Part shown: positions 32,857 to 41,712 of the stretch, in pieces | How the letters are laid out: every line of letters begins with the position of its first letter | Position numbering within the stretch: position 1 is the stretch's first letter | DNA from: CATOSP01 sp965237775 | Lineage (GTDB): Bacteria; Chloroflexota; Dehalococcoidia; Lucifugimonadales; UBA3495 | Length of the DNA stretch: 64,000 bases | NCBI GenBank assembly: GCA_965237775.1 | Contig: OZ250155.1 | Coordinates: forward strand, 3,286,001-3,350,000 | Reading direction: 5' to 3' | Notes under the pieces: model-generated | Database searches by the model: none | What the model saw: only the letters and a program-made list of their open reading frames with translations | Told to the model about the DNA's origin: nothing | Translations under genes and position numbers: made by a program

Positions 32857-33055
32857 GAAGTTGCATTTTTCAGAGAAATTGTTCCTAGGCGATGACCTTC
32901 ATACAGGGTCATCTAAGCTCGGAAGGATACCCCCCGCAGAGAGAATATCGCGAATGCGGTGGCCGCTGCGGTATTGGCGGCACTGGGTAGATGTTGGGAA
33001 CCGCAGGCTATTCACCAATAAGCATGCCATCGCTCTCAGGCACGTAGGACCCGCA

Positions 33056-33979
33056 ATGTCTTTGGAGCTATTCCTCGAAACCCTCAGTGACGAGACCGGG
33101 CCTATCCCGGTTACTGAATTCGTTGAACTCTCCGACCTCTCCCCCGCTGAGCTTGGCGTCTTCGCCCGGACCTGGTTCGGTATAGAGCACGACAGGAAGC
33201 AGCGGATCATTACGGCCATGGTGGAGTCGGCGGAAGAAAACACCGAGTTGGACTTCTCCGCCATTTTCAAGATGTGCCTCAAGGACAAGGACGAATTCAT
33301 CTTGGAAAAGGCGATTGAGGGGCTCTGGGAACAAGAGGACCGCTCGATCATACCCAGCTTGGTCCAGGTGTTGCAGTCCGGCCAGAGTCCCAGAGTTCGA
33401 GCCGCTGCGGCAGTTGCGCTAGGGAAATTTCCCGTCCTGGTGCAGGAGGGCAAGTTGCTGGCCAGGGACAGGGACACGCTCCATGACAGCCTGATGGAAA
33501 TATTGGAGAATCCGGACCAACCGTTGGAGGTCCGGAGGCGCAGCCTCGAAGCGATAGCTCCTCTCAACACCAGCAAGATCCAAGAGTTGGTAACCTGGGC
33601 GTACGACAGCGACGACATAGACCTTAAATCCAGCTCCATCTATGCAATGGGACGCACAGGCGAACTGAGTTGGCTGCCTGTGCTCCTCCGTGAACTGGAA
33701 AGCCGAGAACCGTCCATACGCTACGAGTCGGCCAATGCCTGCGGTGAACTTGGGGAAGAAGACGCCATACCCCACCTCATACCCCTGCTCCAGGACGACG
33801 ACTATCAGGTCCAATTGGCCAGCGTCAACGCCCTGGGGAAGATCGGTGGCAGCATGGCAAAAAAGGTGTTGGTAAATTGCATCAGGGAAGGCGACGCCGT
33901 GCTCGAAGACGCGGCCAAGGCGGAACTGGAGAACCTCGAATTTCTGGAGGACCCTATGGCGTTCACATCCGAATCGTGA
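33056..33979 (+). CDS. HEAT-repeat protein
   Basis: The 307-residue acidic protein is built of HEAT/PBS-lyase-type helical repeats: examples are SIIPSLVQVLQSGQSPRVRAA, DIDLKSSSIYAMGRTGE, SIRYESANACGELG and DYQVQLASVNALGKIG, spaced about 31-37 residues. Such repeats form curved scaffolds for protein binding or, in phycobilin lyases, for chromophores. No catalytic residues are recognisable. I chose ATG at 33056 because the upstream in-frame stretch is basic and unlike the repeats and TAGGA lies close before this codon. It could be a cytoplasmic adaptor; the partner is unknown. Confidence 0.85.
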   Translation: MSLELFLETLSDETGPIPVTEFVELSDLSPAELGVFARTWFGIEHDRKQRIITAMVESAEENTELDFSAIFKMCLKDKDEFILEKAIEGLWEQEDRSIIPSLVQVLQSGQSPRVRAAAAVALGKFPVLVQEGKLLARDRDTLHDSLMEILENPDQPLEVRRRSLEAIAPLNTSKIQELVTWAYDSDDIDLKSSSIYAMGRTGELSWLPVLLRELESREPSIRYESANACGELGEEDAIPHLIPLLQDDDYQVQLASVNALGKIGGSMAKKVLVNCIREGDAVLEDAAKAELENLEFLEDPMAFTSES

Positions 33980-34022
33980 CCATTACGGGTCTCCCTTAGC
34001 ATTAAACCGGTGGCGTCAGTCC

Positions 34023-34451
34023 GTGACCGTTCTTACTCAACAACAAGCCCACCTCCTATCCCACGCTCGTATAGGCCACCTGGCGACCGCCAGCGAGGCC
34101 GGCGCTCCACACGTTATTCCAGTTTGCTTCGAACTCCTAGACGGTTTGATCTACTCTGTCCTCGACCAGAAGCCCAAACGCACCGGCTTGACCCGGCTCC
34201 GGCGGGTAAGGAACATACTTGCCAACCCCCAGGTAAGCCTGGTAGTGGACCATTACGAGGAAGACTGGTCCCGCCTCTGGTACATCCTGGTTTCTGGCCA
34301 CGCCGAGTTACTCGAGGAAGGCGACGAGCGTGCTTCCGCTATTCCGGCGCTGCGGTCCAAGTACTCCCAGTACCGTAACATGGACATCGACTTCAACCCT
34401 GTGATTCGCATATCTCCCGAGCGGGTCGTGGCCTGGGGCAAGGGCGTCTGA
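34023..34451 (+). CDS. PPOX-class flavin/F420-binding split-barrel protein
   Basis: The 142-residue protein has the pyridoxamine-phosphate-oxidase-like split barrel, with IGHLATASEAGAPHVIPVCF and IYSVLDQKPKRT at the N-terminal half and NILANPQVSLVVDHYEEDW after it. The pattern fits the actinobacterial and Chloroflexota family described as probable F420-dependent PPOX enzymes. Such proteins reduce or bind small substrates with F420 or FMN. The GTG start at 34023 gives the expected N-terminus. It stands between the HEAT gene and a ThDP enzyme with no obvious pathway link. Confidence 0.85.
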   Translation: MTVLTQQQAHLLSHARIGHLATASEAGAPHVIPVCFELLDGLIYSVLDQKPKRTGLTRLRRVRNILANPQVSLVVDHYEEDWSRLWYILVSGHAELLEEGDERASAIPALRSKYSQYRNMDIDFNPVIRISPERVVAWGKGV

Positions 34452-34585
34452 TAGTTGCTCTAAGCCGGGGCGCCATGGCAGGCCCCGCCGGCCTGACGCA
34501 GCCACTTTCCGGATATCCTCCCAATTTGACACGCTGTAGCAGGCCAACCTACACTGCCCAGGAATTCCCGCATGAGGAGAGTGGC

Positions 34586-35221
34586 ATGAACGGTGTTACG
34601 GCGATCGCGAACGTTTTGAAGATGGAGGGTGTGGACTTTATAGCGTGCATCCCCTCCAATCCCCTTATAGAGGCCGCTGCCATAGCGGGTATACGCCCCA
34701 TCGTGTTCCGTCAGGAATGCACCGGCGTACACATGGCCGATGGCTTTTCCCGCATCCACAATGGGAAACGGCTCGGCATCTTTCTGATGCAGTCAGGACC
34801 GGGAGCGGAAAATGCTTTCGGAGGCGTGGCCCAGGCCTATGCCGATTCGGTGCCGATCTTGCTATTGCCAGCAGCCGCCTCCCGGGACCGCTTAGGGATA
34901 CCTCCCACCTTCAGCCCGTCCCGCAGTTACGAGACCATCACGAAGTGGTCGGCGCAGATCCCCGCGGCCAGCCAGGTGACCGAGGTAATGCGGAGGGCCT
35001 TCACCAAACTAAGGAGTGGACGCCCCGGCCCCGTTTTGCTGGAGATACCCTCGGACGTGGGGACGGAAGAGCTGAATGAGCTCGACTTCGATTATGAAGC
35101 CCCGCCGATCGTGCGCACCGCCGCCGACCCGGACGCACAGCCGCGCCGCCGCCGCGCTGTTGGCCGCCGACCGGCCAATCATCCATGCCGGCCAGGGAGT
35201 CCTTTACGCCGAAGCCACTGA
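34586..35221 (+). CDS. ThDP-dependent (acetolactate synthase-like) enzyme, N-terminal part before a frameshift
   Basis: This reading frame carries the ThDP pyrimidine-binding domain: FIACIPSNPLIEAA, then FRQECTGVHMADGFSRI with the Glu that activates the cofactor, SGPGAENAFGG and the end of the domain RPGPVLLEIPSDVG. The frame is sound to about DPDA (35130) and then becomes Arg-rich nonsense to 35221. The central and C-terminal domains continue in the next frame, so one extra base (or two lost) near 35130-35140 has split the gene. ATG at 34586 follows GAGGAGAG. The family includes acetolactate synthase, glyoxylate carboligase and sulfopyruvate or phosphonopyruvate decarboxylases; the exact reaction is not clear. 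Confidence 0.8.
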   Translation: MNGVTAIANVLKMEGVDFIACIPSNPLIEAAAIAGIRPIVFRQECTGVHMADGFSRIHNGKRLGIFLMQSGPGAENAFGGVAQAYADSVPILLLPAAASRDRLGIPPTFSPSRSYETITKWSAQIPAASQVTEVMRRAFTKLRSGRPGPVLLEIPSDVGTEELNELDFDYEAPPIVRTAADPDAQPRRRRAVGRRPANHPCRPGSPLRRSH

Positions 35222-36230
35222 AGAGTTGCGCCAGGTGGCCGAATTCCTCCAAGCGCCGGTGATGACGACCATGGCCGGGAAGAGCGGGTTCCCGGAGAAC
35301 CACCCGCTTTCGGTTGGCACTGGCGCCACTAGTATTCCCGAAGGCGTGCATCACTATCTCACCAGATCAGACCTGGTGTTCGGTATCGGTTGCAGCTTCA
35401 GCAAGACCAATTTCGGGGCTCCAATACCGCCCGGGAAGGTGGTAATCCATTCCACCAACGACGACACCGACATCAACAAGGACTACAAGTGTCAACACCC
35501 GCTGGTAGGCGACTCCAAACTCGTTCTACGTCAGCTTTTAGAGGAATTAAAACGGCAGACTGGCTCGGAGGGACGCCCCACCAACCAGACATTGCATGAC
35601 GAGATTGGCGGCATAAAACAGCGGTGGCTCGACCGTTGGATGCCCAAGCTCACCTCCAACGAAACACCCATCAACCCCTACCGGGTGGTCTGGGACCTAA
35701 TGCATACCGTTGATCTGGACAACGTTATCGTCACCCACGAATCGGGCAGCGCGCGGGAATACATGGTGCCCTTCTGGGAGGCCCGGGACCCCCGGTCCTT
35801 TATCGGATGGGGAAAGTCGACCCAGCTCGGTTACAGCCTCGGGTTGGCGATGGGCGCCAAGATGGCCGCGCCGGAGAAGCAGGTCATCAACGTCATGGGC
35901 GACTTTGCCTTCGGCTCCGTGGGTATGGACATCGAGACCGCGGTCCGGGCGAACCTGCCGATCATTACCATCGTGCTGAACAACTCCACTATGGCTATCT
36001 ACGACGACAGCCGTATGCCGGTGTCCGTCCAGCAGTACAACATCAAGGGTGTGACCGGTCAGTTCTCCGAGGTAGCCCAGGCCCTTGGCGCCTACAGCGA
36101 GAAGATCACCGAGCCTCAGGAGATCGTCCCGGCTATCCGCCGGGCCCTGGAGATCAACCGCAACGGCCAGACCGTTTTACTGGAGTTCATCACCAAGGAA
36201 GAGGGCGAATACTCCAAGTTCCAATGGTGA
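35076..36230 (+). CDS. ThDP-dependent enzyme, central and C-terminal part after the frameshift
   Basis: Homology to the enzyme begins near 35140 (AAALLAADRPIIHAGQGV), the central domain that binds FAD or ADP in relatives. The C-terminal pyrophosphate-binding domain has VTHESGSAREYMV, GWGKSTQLGYSLGLAMGAK and NVMGDFAFGSVGMDIETAVR followed by LNNSTMAIYDD. In this last motif GDF takes the place of the usual GDG and NN closes the Mg-binding loop. The ATG at 35076 is simply open upstream sequence in this frame, not a likely start. With the upstream part the full protein would be about 548 residues, normal for the family. Confidence 0.8.
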   Translation: MSSTSIMKPRRSCAPPPTRTHSRAAAALLAADRPIIHAGQGVLYAEATEELRQVAEFLQAPVMTTMAGKSGFPENHPLSVGTGATSIPEGVHHYLTRSDLVFGIGCSFSKTNFGAPIPPGKVVIHSTNDDTDINKDYKCQHPLVGDSKLVLRQLLEELKRQTGSEGRPTNQTLHDEIGGIKQRWLDRWMPKLTSNETPINPYRVVWDLMHTVDLDNVIVTHESGSAREYMVPFWEARDPRSFIGWGKSTQLGYSLGLAMGAKMAAPEKQVINVMGDFAFGSVGMDIETAVRANLPIITIVLNNSTMAIYDDSRMPVSVQQYNIKGVTGQFSEVAQALGAYSEKITEPQEIVPAIRRALEINRNGQTVLLEFITKEEGEYSKFQW

Positions 36231-36249
36231 CTTAGGAACTGCGCGGCGG

Positions 36250-37524
36250 TCAGCCTTCCCTTTCGATAGGGCGGCTGCCCGTCGGCGCCTTCGCTGCCGC
36301 TACCAGTAGACACGCCGCCAACGCGACCCACGCCAGGGCGAAGAAAGCTCCCTTGTAACTTCCTGTCGCGTCGAAGAAGATCCCGGAGACCAGCGGGCCC
36401 ACTGCGAACCCCACGACCTGGGCGGCCCTCCCTACTCCGAAGATGGATCCCAGTGCCCCGCGTCCGTAATAGCTGGACCACATTATGGGCGTCAAAGTGT
36501 TGATTCCCGCAGACGAAACCCCGGACAACACCGCATATAGATAGGTCACCAAGAGATTGTCAGCCACAATGAGCAGACCCAGGCTCGCCGCAGCCGTCAA
36601 GAAAAGACCAACCATCATCCATCGGGGAGAAGCCCGGTCGGCCAGCGCACCCAACAACAGGGCTCCTACAGCCCCGAAGATGAACATTACCGTGATGGCC
36701 GCGACCGCTGCCCTCGCATCCATCCCCTGACCGGTCAGGTAAGAAACCAGATGTAGTTGCACGCCAGACGATGCGGCGCTCACCATTAACAGCGAAACCA
36801 ATATCGCCCAAAACGCCGGCGTTCTCGACACCTCCCTTAGTCCCAAGGACGGTTCCTCTGGTGACATCGCTGTCCGGTCATCCGGGAAACTTTCTTCTCC
36901 CAACTGACCCTGGTCCCCGTCCACGGCCAGTCCCAGGTCTTCAGGCTGGCGGCGGACCAAGAGCGAGCACGGCACAACCCCTACCAGAAACATTACTCCG
37001 GCCAGAGTCAACCAAGCCTCCCGCCATCCCCAGGCCGTGATTACCCACTGCGTAACAGGGGCCAAGACAATCGTGCCCGCCGTTCCGGCGAAAAACACCA
37101 GGCCAGTCGCCTTCCCCCGGTCCCTTAGGAACCACTTCCCCCCAGTGACAGAAGTCCCTATCTTTATTCCGCCCTGGTCGGCTATCCTTGATGCCGTGAA
37201 GGCCAGGTAAAATCCCAACAAGGCCTGCACCAAAGACAGGTAAATGCAAGCTAGGCCGACGATGCCGCCGCTGACCACCAACACCATTCTGGACCCATAT
37301 CGGTCAACCAGGCGGCCCGTGAACGGGGCCAGCGACGCGCCCAGGATGGCCCCCACGCTTGTCGCCCCGGCGATTTCGGTCCGGCTCCACCCGAACTCTT
37401 CGGTTATGGGCACGACGAAAATAGACAAGATGGCGATCGACGAAGCGGCATTGGCGAACTCCATGCCTCCCGCGGCAGCAACAACCACCCACCCGTAATA
37501 AAGGGACTTGGGATTGAATCTCAT
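36250..37524 (-). CDS. MFS transporter, monocarboxylate/oxalate-formate type
   Basis: The 424-residue protein has about 12 hydrophobic helices. YYGWVVVAAAGGMEF at the N-terminus and TGRLVDRYGSRMV between helices 2 and 3 match the monocarboxylate porter/OxlT branch of the MFS. The second half repeats the loop motif in GALADRASPRWMM. It is convergent with the ThDP enzyme gene (19 bases between stops), and a carboxylate substrate such as a 2-oxoacid would suit that neighbour, though this is only context. The ATG at 37524 directly follows a TTG; either could start translation. Confidence 0.88.
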   Translation of the reverse strand: MRFNPKSLYYGWVVVAAAGGMEFANAASSIAILSIFVVPITEEFGWSRTEIAGATSVGAILGASLAPFTGRLVDRYGSRMVLVVSGGIVGLACIYLSLVQALLGFYLAFTASRIADQGGIKIGTSVTGGKWFLRDRGKATGLVFFAGTAGTIVLAPVTQWVITAWGWREAWLTLAGVMFLVGVVPCSLLVRRQPEDLGLAVDGDQGQLGEESFPDDRTAMSPEEPSLGLREVSRTPAFWAILVSLLMVSAASSGVQLHLVSYLTGQGMDARAAVAAITVMFIFGAVGALLLGALADRASPRWMMVGLFLTAAASLGLLIVADNLLVTYLYAVLSGVSSAGINTLTPIMWSSYYGRGALGSIFGVGRAAQVVGFAVGPLVSGIFFDATGSYKGAFFALAWVALAACLLVAAAKAPTGSRPIEREG

Positions 37525-37632
37525 CAACAGAATTGCTTTCCCCTAGCCGTTGATACCGGACCGGGCTTGGCGCCGGACGCCAGGTCAATGTATCAGAGTG
37601 GCCAGCCCCCTTTTTGAGAGGAGACAGATCGC

Positions 37633-38358
37633 ATGGCGACGCTAACCGCACCCACCGAATCGGACCAGTATCATACCCTAATCCGGGACCTGCCCCAGGG
37701 AGAAAGACCCCGGGAGCGGCTCAAGAACTACGGGCCGCGTTACTTGAGCAACACCGAGCTTATCGCAATTCTGCTACGGACCGGAATGCAAGGGGAGAAC
37801 GTGCTTTCGTTGGCTTCCCGGGTCCTTTCCAGATTTGGAGGTCTGTCCGGGCTCTCCAAGGCCAATTTCGCGGAGCTATGCGCGCAACGCGGGCTCAGCG
37901 AGGCCAAGTCCTCTCAGCTCTTGGCTGCGCTGGAACTGGGCCGCCGTTTCGTTTCTCAATCGCCGGAGGAACGAGCCACCATATCTTCACCCCAGGACGT
38001 GGCAAACCTCCTAATTGCGGATATGGCGGTGCTTGACCAGGAACATCTTCGGGTCTTGCTGCTGAACACACGAAACGAGGTGCTGGGCGTCCAGGAAATC
38101 TACGTTGGCAATGTCAACAGCTCGGTGGTTAGGGCTGCGGAAGTGTTCCGGCCAGCGGTCCGGGAAAACGCGCCATCGATAATCATCGTGCATAACCACC
38201 CATCCGGTGACCCGACACCCAGCCCCCAGGATGTTTCGATAACCAAGGAACTGATAGACTCGGGCAAGATGCTCGGCATTGAGCTTCTGGACCATGTAGT
38301 GTTGGGCAGCGGTGACCGGTACGTCAGCCTCAACGAACGCGGTCTGGCGTTCAAATGA
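37633..38358 (+). CDS. radC: RadC-family JAB-domain protein
   Basis: The 241-residue protein has an N-terminal helix-hairpin-helix-like region (RLKNYGPRYLSNTELIAILLRTG) and a C-terminal JAB domain with HNHPSGDPTPSPQD, the His-x-His-x7-Ser-x2-Asp metal motif. The name comes from an old DNA-repair assignment that was later withdrawn; the true role is unclear, and many members accompany mobile elements. AGGAG lies 8 bases before the ATG. Length and motifs are normal. Confidence 0.93.
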   Translation: MATLTAPTESDQYHTLIRDLPQGERPRERLKNYGPRYLSNTELIAILLRTGMQGENVLSLASRVLSRFGGLSGLSKANFAELCAQRGLSEAKSSQLLAALELGRRFVSQSPEERATISSPQDVANLLIADMAVLDQEHLRVLLLNTRNEVLGVQEIYVGNVNSSVVRAAEVFRPAVRENAPSIIIVHNHPSGDPTPSPQDVSITKELIDSGKMLGIELLDHVVLGSGDRYVSLNERGLAFK

Positions 38359-38385
38359 ACGCTATATTCTTGCCAGGAGCTGGAC

Positions 38386-38715
38386 ATGTCCAATTTCAAA
38401 GATGCTAACGAACGGGACTCGATGCAATTGGTGGAGGGGGCTCGTACCCGGACTTTCTGGGGAGCCAACCTGCTATTGTCCCTCGTGGAGATCGACGCCA
38501 ACTCCGAGGTGCCCTGGCATACCCATCCCCACGAGCAGGCACGGATAGTCATCGAAGGCGAGATGGAAATGGGCGTCGACTCCGAAGTGAAGGCGCTGAA
38601 ACCAGGCGACATGTACATCATTCCTGGTGGAGTTGAGCACTACGCCAAATGTGGCGGCACACCCGCCAAAGCCTTGGACATATTTAGTCCAGTGCGTGAA
38701 GAGTTCAAATACTAA
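38386..38715 (+). CDS. Cupin-domain protein
   Basis: The 109-residue protein is a single cupin barrel. The metal motif is HTHPHEQARIVIEGEMEMGV (His-x-His, then Glu) with the second motif KPGDMYIIPGGVEHYAK supplying the last His. Small cupins of this kind include sugar isomerases, dioxygenases and transcription-associated sensors; nothing here tells which. It starts 27 bases after radC. Its 3' side lies 46 bases from the end of an ISKra4-type element, but the gene itself looks intact. Confidence 0.85.
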   Translation: MSNFKDANERDSMQLVEGARTRTFWGANLLLSLVEIDANSEVPWHTHPHEQARIVIEGEMEMGVDSEVKALKPGDMYIIPGGVEHYAKCGGTPAKALDIFSPVREEFKY

Positions 38716-38761
38716 CTTTCCTAGAGGTCTTGAGGGCGAACAACGATGCCCACGGCAGAAT

Positions 38762-40524
38762 GGGTGTGCGTCAGGTTTTCGCGTGGGGTGGTTGGGGATG
38801 GTTTGGAGAGAGGCATTTTCTCCCGATGACCATGCGGCGCCAAGGGTGGTTTGCTGGGGGTATCCGATGAGGGCTTGTGCGAGGGTTTGGGGCCTGGCTA
38901 TGGATTGCCCTGGTACGTTTCCGGGGACGCTTGACGGCGCTTGGTGGTCTCTGCCTAGTCTGTGCCCTGGAATCCGTCTTTGCTTCCAGACCCTCTGGCC
39001 TTCTTGACCTGACCCATCGTCCCAACCGGCGCTCCCTGGCCTTTTCCCGTAGCCTTTGGCTGATTTGAGGCCAGACCTCTTCCCACCGGTCACTGTAGAC
39101 CACCGTGCGCAGCGCCAACATGGGGTCTACATGCGCCCTGGCCCAATGCATCCCTGAGCCCTTGAGCCGGGCCTCCACCACGAGCTTGTTGGCGCTCTCC
39201 ACCGCCCCACTGCCGATGGGATAGCCTTGCGCCTGGAACTGAGCATACCTTATCTGGTCCCGGCGCTTCTCCAAATACCCCAGACTGGTTTTCACAATCT
39301 TGAGCGCCCCCCCATCCCCCTCTCCACTATCCCCCAACTCCCGGCACAACCCCCTGAGGTTCTCCAGCAACCCTTCCGGCTCGCCGTGTTTCAACTCATG
39401 GAGCTGTCTTCCCAGCCAATCGCTGGCTTGGGCCGTCCCACTACCGAAAGCCGCCTGACTGGCCCGGGCCAGGTATTCGGCGCCGTGACACCAGTCCAGA
39501 ATGCGCACCGCGTCGGGCCGGTGCAGGTCGATGAACTTCTGCTGCCACTCCGCTCCGTCCACCACCGCACATACCCTTCCGGCCCTTTCCACACCCCGCC
39601 GGTGGGTTTCCACCGTGGCCAGCCGGGCGAAGCTCTGATGGTCCGTCATCCGGGAGAAATAGCTCATCTCACGGGCATGCACCTCTCCTGCCGCTGCCGG
39701 CTCCTCGATGACGCCTATGGCCAGGGTCTTCACCTCCCCCCATTCCCCATGCAACAGGGGAACCATGGCTCCATCCACGCTCAATTGTTGCAGCGCCGGT
39801 CCCTCAGCCGCTTCCTGAAGCTCCCCTTCCAGTGCCGCCACTTCCCGCCGCTTCCTTCGTTTGCAGCTCCACCTGGGCTTGCCCGCTCTTCTCCGTGGCC
39901 CGGCGCACCGTGGCTTCCGACACCTCCACATTCCGGAAGTGGCCTACCAACCTCGCCGCCCGGCGAAAGGGTATCTGGGCGCCCAACAGCGTCAGGTCCT
40001 CCACTAGCGTCGGTGTCAGCGGCCCAGGCAGCAGGCCCAGTTCTTCATCCAGGGGGGAAACCCCCCGTTCCGCACCCGGGGCAGTACCCGTAGCCGCGCT
40101 TCAGCTCCACCCGTTGATCATGATGGGTGCTCAGCCCTCGGGTTTTCTCTCCACGGTTCCCCAACAGACCCCCACACCCGGGACATCGGGACCCGGAACA
40201 TCGGGCGCCACCGCCCTCCCGGTCATGCTCTACGGTTCTCGCTTCGCTGGCCAAGGCTACATCTTGCAACAACTGGGCTCGTGCTCTGGCCCAAATCCTG
40301 TCCATCGCCTCCTCGATCTCCTTGAAGGTCGCCTTGGGGTGTTCCAGGCGCCACTCCTTCACCTTCAACATCGACTCTTCAAGTAGCTCACGCTGCCTCT
40401 CGTTGATCCCTTCATCCCACATCACAACCCTCCCTCATCCCTTTGCTCCACCCCTTCTACCACACCTCCCCTTTTTCTTCATTACCTCTCCTTGCCACTT
40501 TCCCCGAAAACCTGACGCACACCC
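38762..40524 (-). mobile_element. ISKra4-family insertion sequence
   Basis: A perfect 20-bp terminal inverted repeat, GGGTGTGCGTCAGGTTTTCG, lies at 38762-38781 and as its complement at 40505-40524. Direct repeats CGGCAGAAT (38753-38761) and CGGCAGATT (40525-40533) flank the element as a nearly exact 9-bp target duplication. The 1.76-kb length and transposase type match ISKra4. Confidence 0.88.
38771..40425 (-). pseudogene. ISKra4-family transposase, two frameshifts
   Basis: Three frames on the minus strand together make one transposase of about 540 residues. The N-terminal part (to about 40050) has a zinc ribbon, CPGCGGLL...YGYCPGCG. The middle (about 40045-39890) has LGAQIPFRRAARLVGHF. The rest has the catalytic region SVDGAMVPLLHGEWGEVK, AVVDGAEWQQKF and YPIGSGAVESANK. 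The first break is at a run of six C before TGGATGAAG: with one C fewer the reading is FPLDEELGL, the family sequence. The second lies near 39850-39860 in a G/A-rich stretch. Inactive or sequence-damaged. Confidence 0.82.
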
Positions 40525-40616
40525 CGGCAGATTGCCCGACTTGACATCGTCTTCCAGCGGGCGGTACGCTTTGAGGCAGTCCCCGAATCTTTAAGCGGTC
40601 AAGTTTGGGGATCCGA

Positions 40617-40689
40617 GGGGATATAGCTCAACTGGGAGAGCGCGGCGTTCGCAATGCCGAGGTTGGGGGTTCGAGCCCCCCTATCTCCA
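40617..40689 (+). tRNA. tRNA-Ala (anticodon CGC)
   Basis: The cloverleaf folds fully: acceptor GGGGATA with TATCTCC, D-arm GCTC/GAGC, anticodon stem CGGCG/TGCCG with loop TTCGCAA, and T-arm GGGGG-TTCGAGC-CCCCC. Anticodon CGC reads GCG. CCA is not encoded. It forms a pair with tRNA-Arg 6 bases on. Confidence 0.95.
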
Positions 40690-40695
40690 CAACCT

Positions 40696-40771
40696 GCCCC
40701 TGTAGCTCAGAGGATAGAGCGGCGGCGTCCTAAGTCGCGCGTCGGGGGTTCGAGTCCCTCCAGGGGTACCA
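40696..40771 (+). tRNA. tRNA-Arg (anticodon CCT)
   Basis: Acceptor GCCCCTG pairs with CAGGGGT (one G-U), the D-arm is GCTC/GAGC, the anticodon arm GCGGC/GTCGC has loop GTCCTAA, and the T-arm is normal. Anticodon CCT reads AGG. The mature body ends at 40768 (discriminator A), and CCA is encoded at 40769-40771. Confidence 0.95.
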
Positions 40772-41002
40772 CCAAATTCAGGTTGGGCGAGATCGGCTCA
40801 ATTCGACTCAGGTGCGCCCTTAAATTTCAGCGGCGCTGGCAAGGGCCGCGGGACTCAGTGATAGCCTCTTTATGCTACAGGCCAGTCTCGAGTCCTGCAT
40901 GTCGTTGGAGGCAACCGGAGGCCTCATAACCAATGGCTCAATTGACAGATGGTCCACCTCAGCCGGCGGACTTGAGCGCCAGAGTTGGATTCTGACTCTG
41001 CA

Positions 41003-41536
41003 ATGGAATTGCGCCTGAACCGGGAGATCAAGGCCTTCTGCCCCGACTTTGCGCCCATTCGCCGGCTTCTCGGTGAATCCGGAGCAGTCTTCATCGAGGT
41101 AAAGGAACAGATCGACTTCTTCTATAACCTGCCCAACGCCACCGGTACGTCAGGGACACGCCGCCTGAAGCTCAGGGTCGAGGACGAGAAGCCTCAGATT
41201 ATTTATTATTACGACCGCCAGGAGAATGGGGCACGCACGAGCCGGTACCAACTTTGGGAGGTTGGCGATGCTCAGGTCCGGGATATCCTGGACTCCGCCC
41301 TTGGGGTACGGGCCGTGGTCCGCAAGAGCCGCGAGCAATTGCGCAAAGACAACGCCATCTTTAACCTGGATACCGTGGAGGGCGTCGGCCAGATATTTGA
41401 GGTTGAGGTACAGGCGGAAGGTGTGAAGGACATCGACGCGCAGGTAGATGAATACAGGCGAATCTTCTCTCCCTATCTAGGGCAGACCATCAATGGCTCT
41501 AACGAGGACCTGGTACCTGAGATGGATCCTCATTAG
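41003..41536 (+). CDS. CYTH-domain (class IV adenylate cyclase/thiamine-triphosphatase-like) protein
   Basis: The 177-residue protein has the CYTH triphosphate-tunnel pattern: NREIKAFC at the start in place of the usual E-x-E-x-K, QIDFFYNLP, LKLRVEDEKPQIIYYYDR, SRYQLWEV, VVRKSREQLRKDNAIFNLDTVEGVGQIFEVEVQAE. These alternate charged residues line the tunnel that binds inorganic or nucleoside triphosphates. Members hydrolyse thiamine triphosphate or tripolyphosphate, or cyclise ATP; the first acidic pair is weak here, so activity is uncertain. It follows the tRNA pair, after about 230 bases in which I see nothing else. Confidence 0.8.
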   Translation: MELRLNREIKAFCPDFAPIRRLLGESGAVFIEVKEQIDFFYNLPNATGTSGTRRLKLRVEDEKPQIIYYYDRQENGARTSRYQLWEVGDAQVRDILDSALGVRAVVRKSREQLRKDNAIFNLDTVEGVGQIFEVEVQAEGVKDIDAQVDEYRRIFSPYLGQTINGSNEDLVPEMDPH

Positions 41537-41544
41537 TCTAGGGA

Positions 41545-41712
41545 CCAATCTTGCACGGTGTTTTGATTCTCACACTTACCCAATTGATAGCAGGGACTGC
41601 CGCGATTCTACGGGCTCGTCTTTTCGACATCGAGCCGGAATCCAGGAATTCGTGCATCGGGTTACACCCCTTGGCTTTAACCTCTCTGGATTCCCGTTTT
41701 CGCGAGAATGGC
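41545..41712. repeat. GGAATCCAG palindromic repeat at the edge of the second IS630
   Basis: GGAATCCAG near 41637 and CTGGATTCC near 41685 form an inverted repeat, with CGTTTTCGCGAGAATGG after it. The parts resemble the core palindrome of the MITE-like copies at 6.3 and 14.1 kb. Beyond the IS, at about 43002, GGGAATGACG recurs, so the IS seems to have entered this repeat. Confidence 0.55.
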
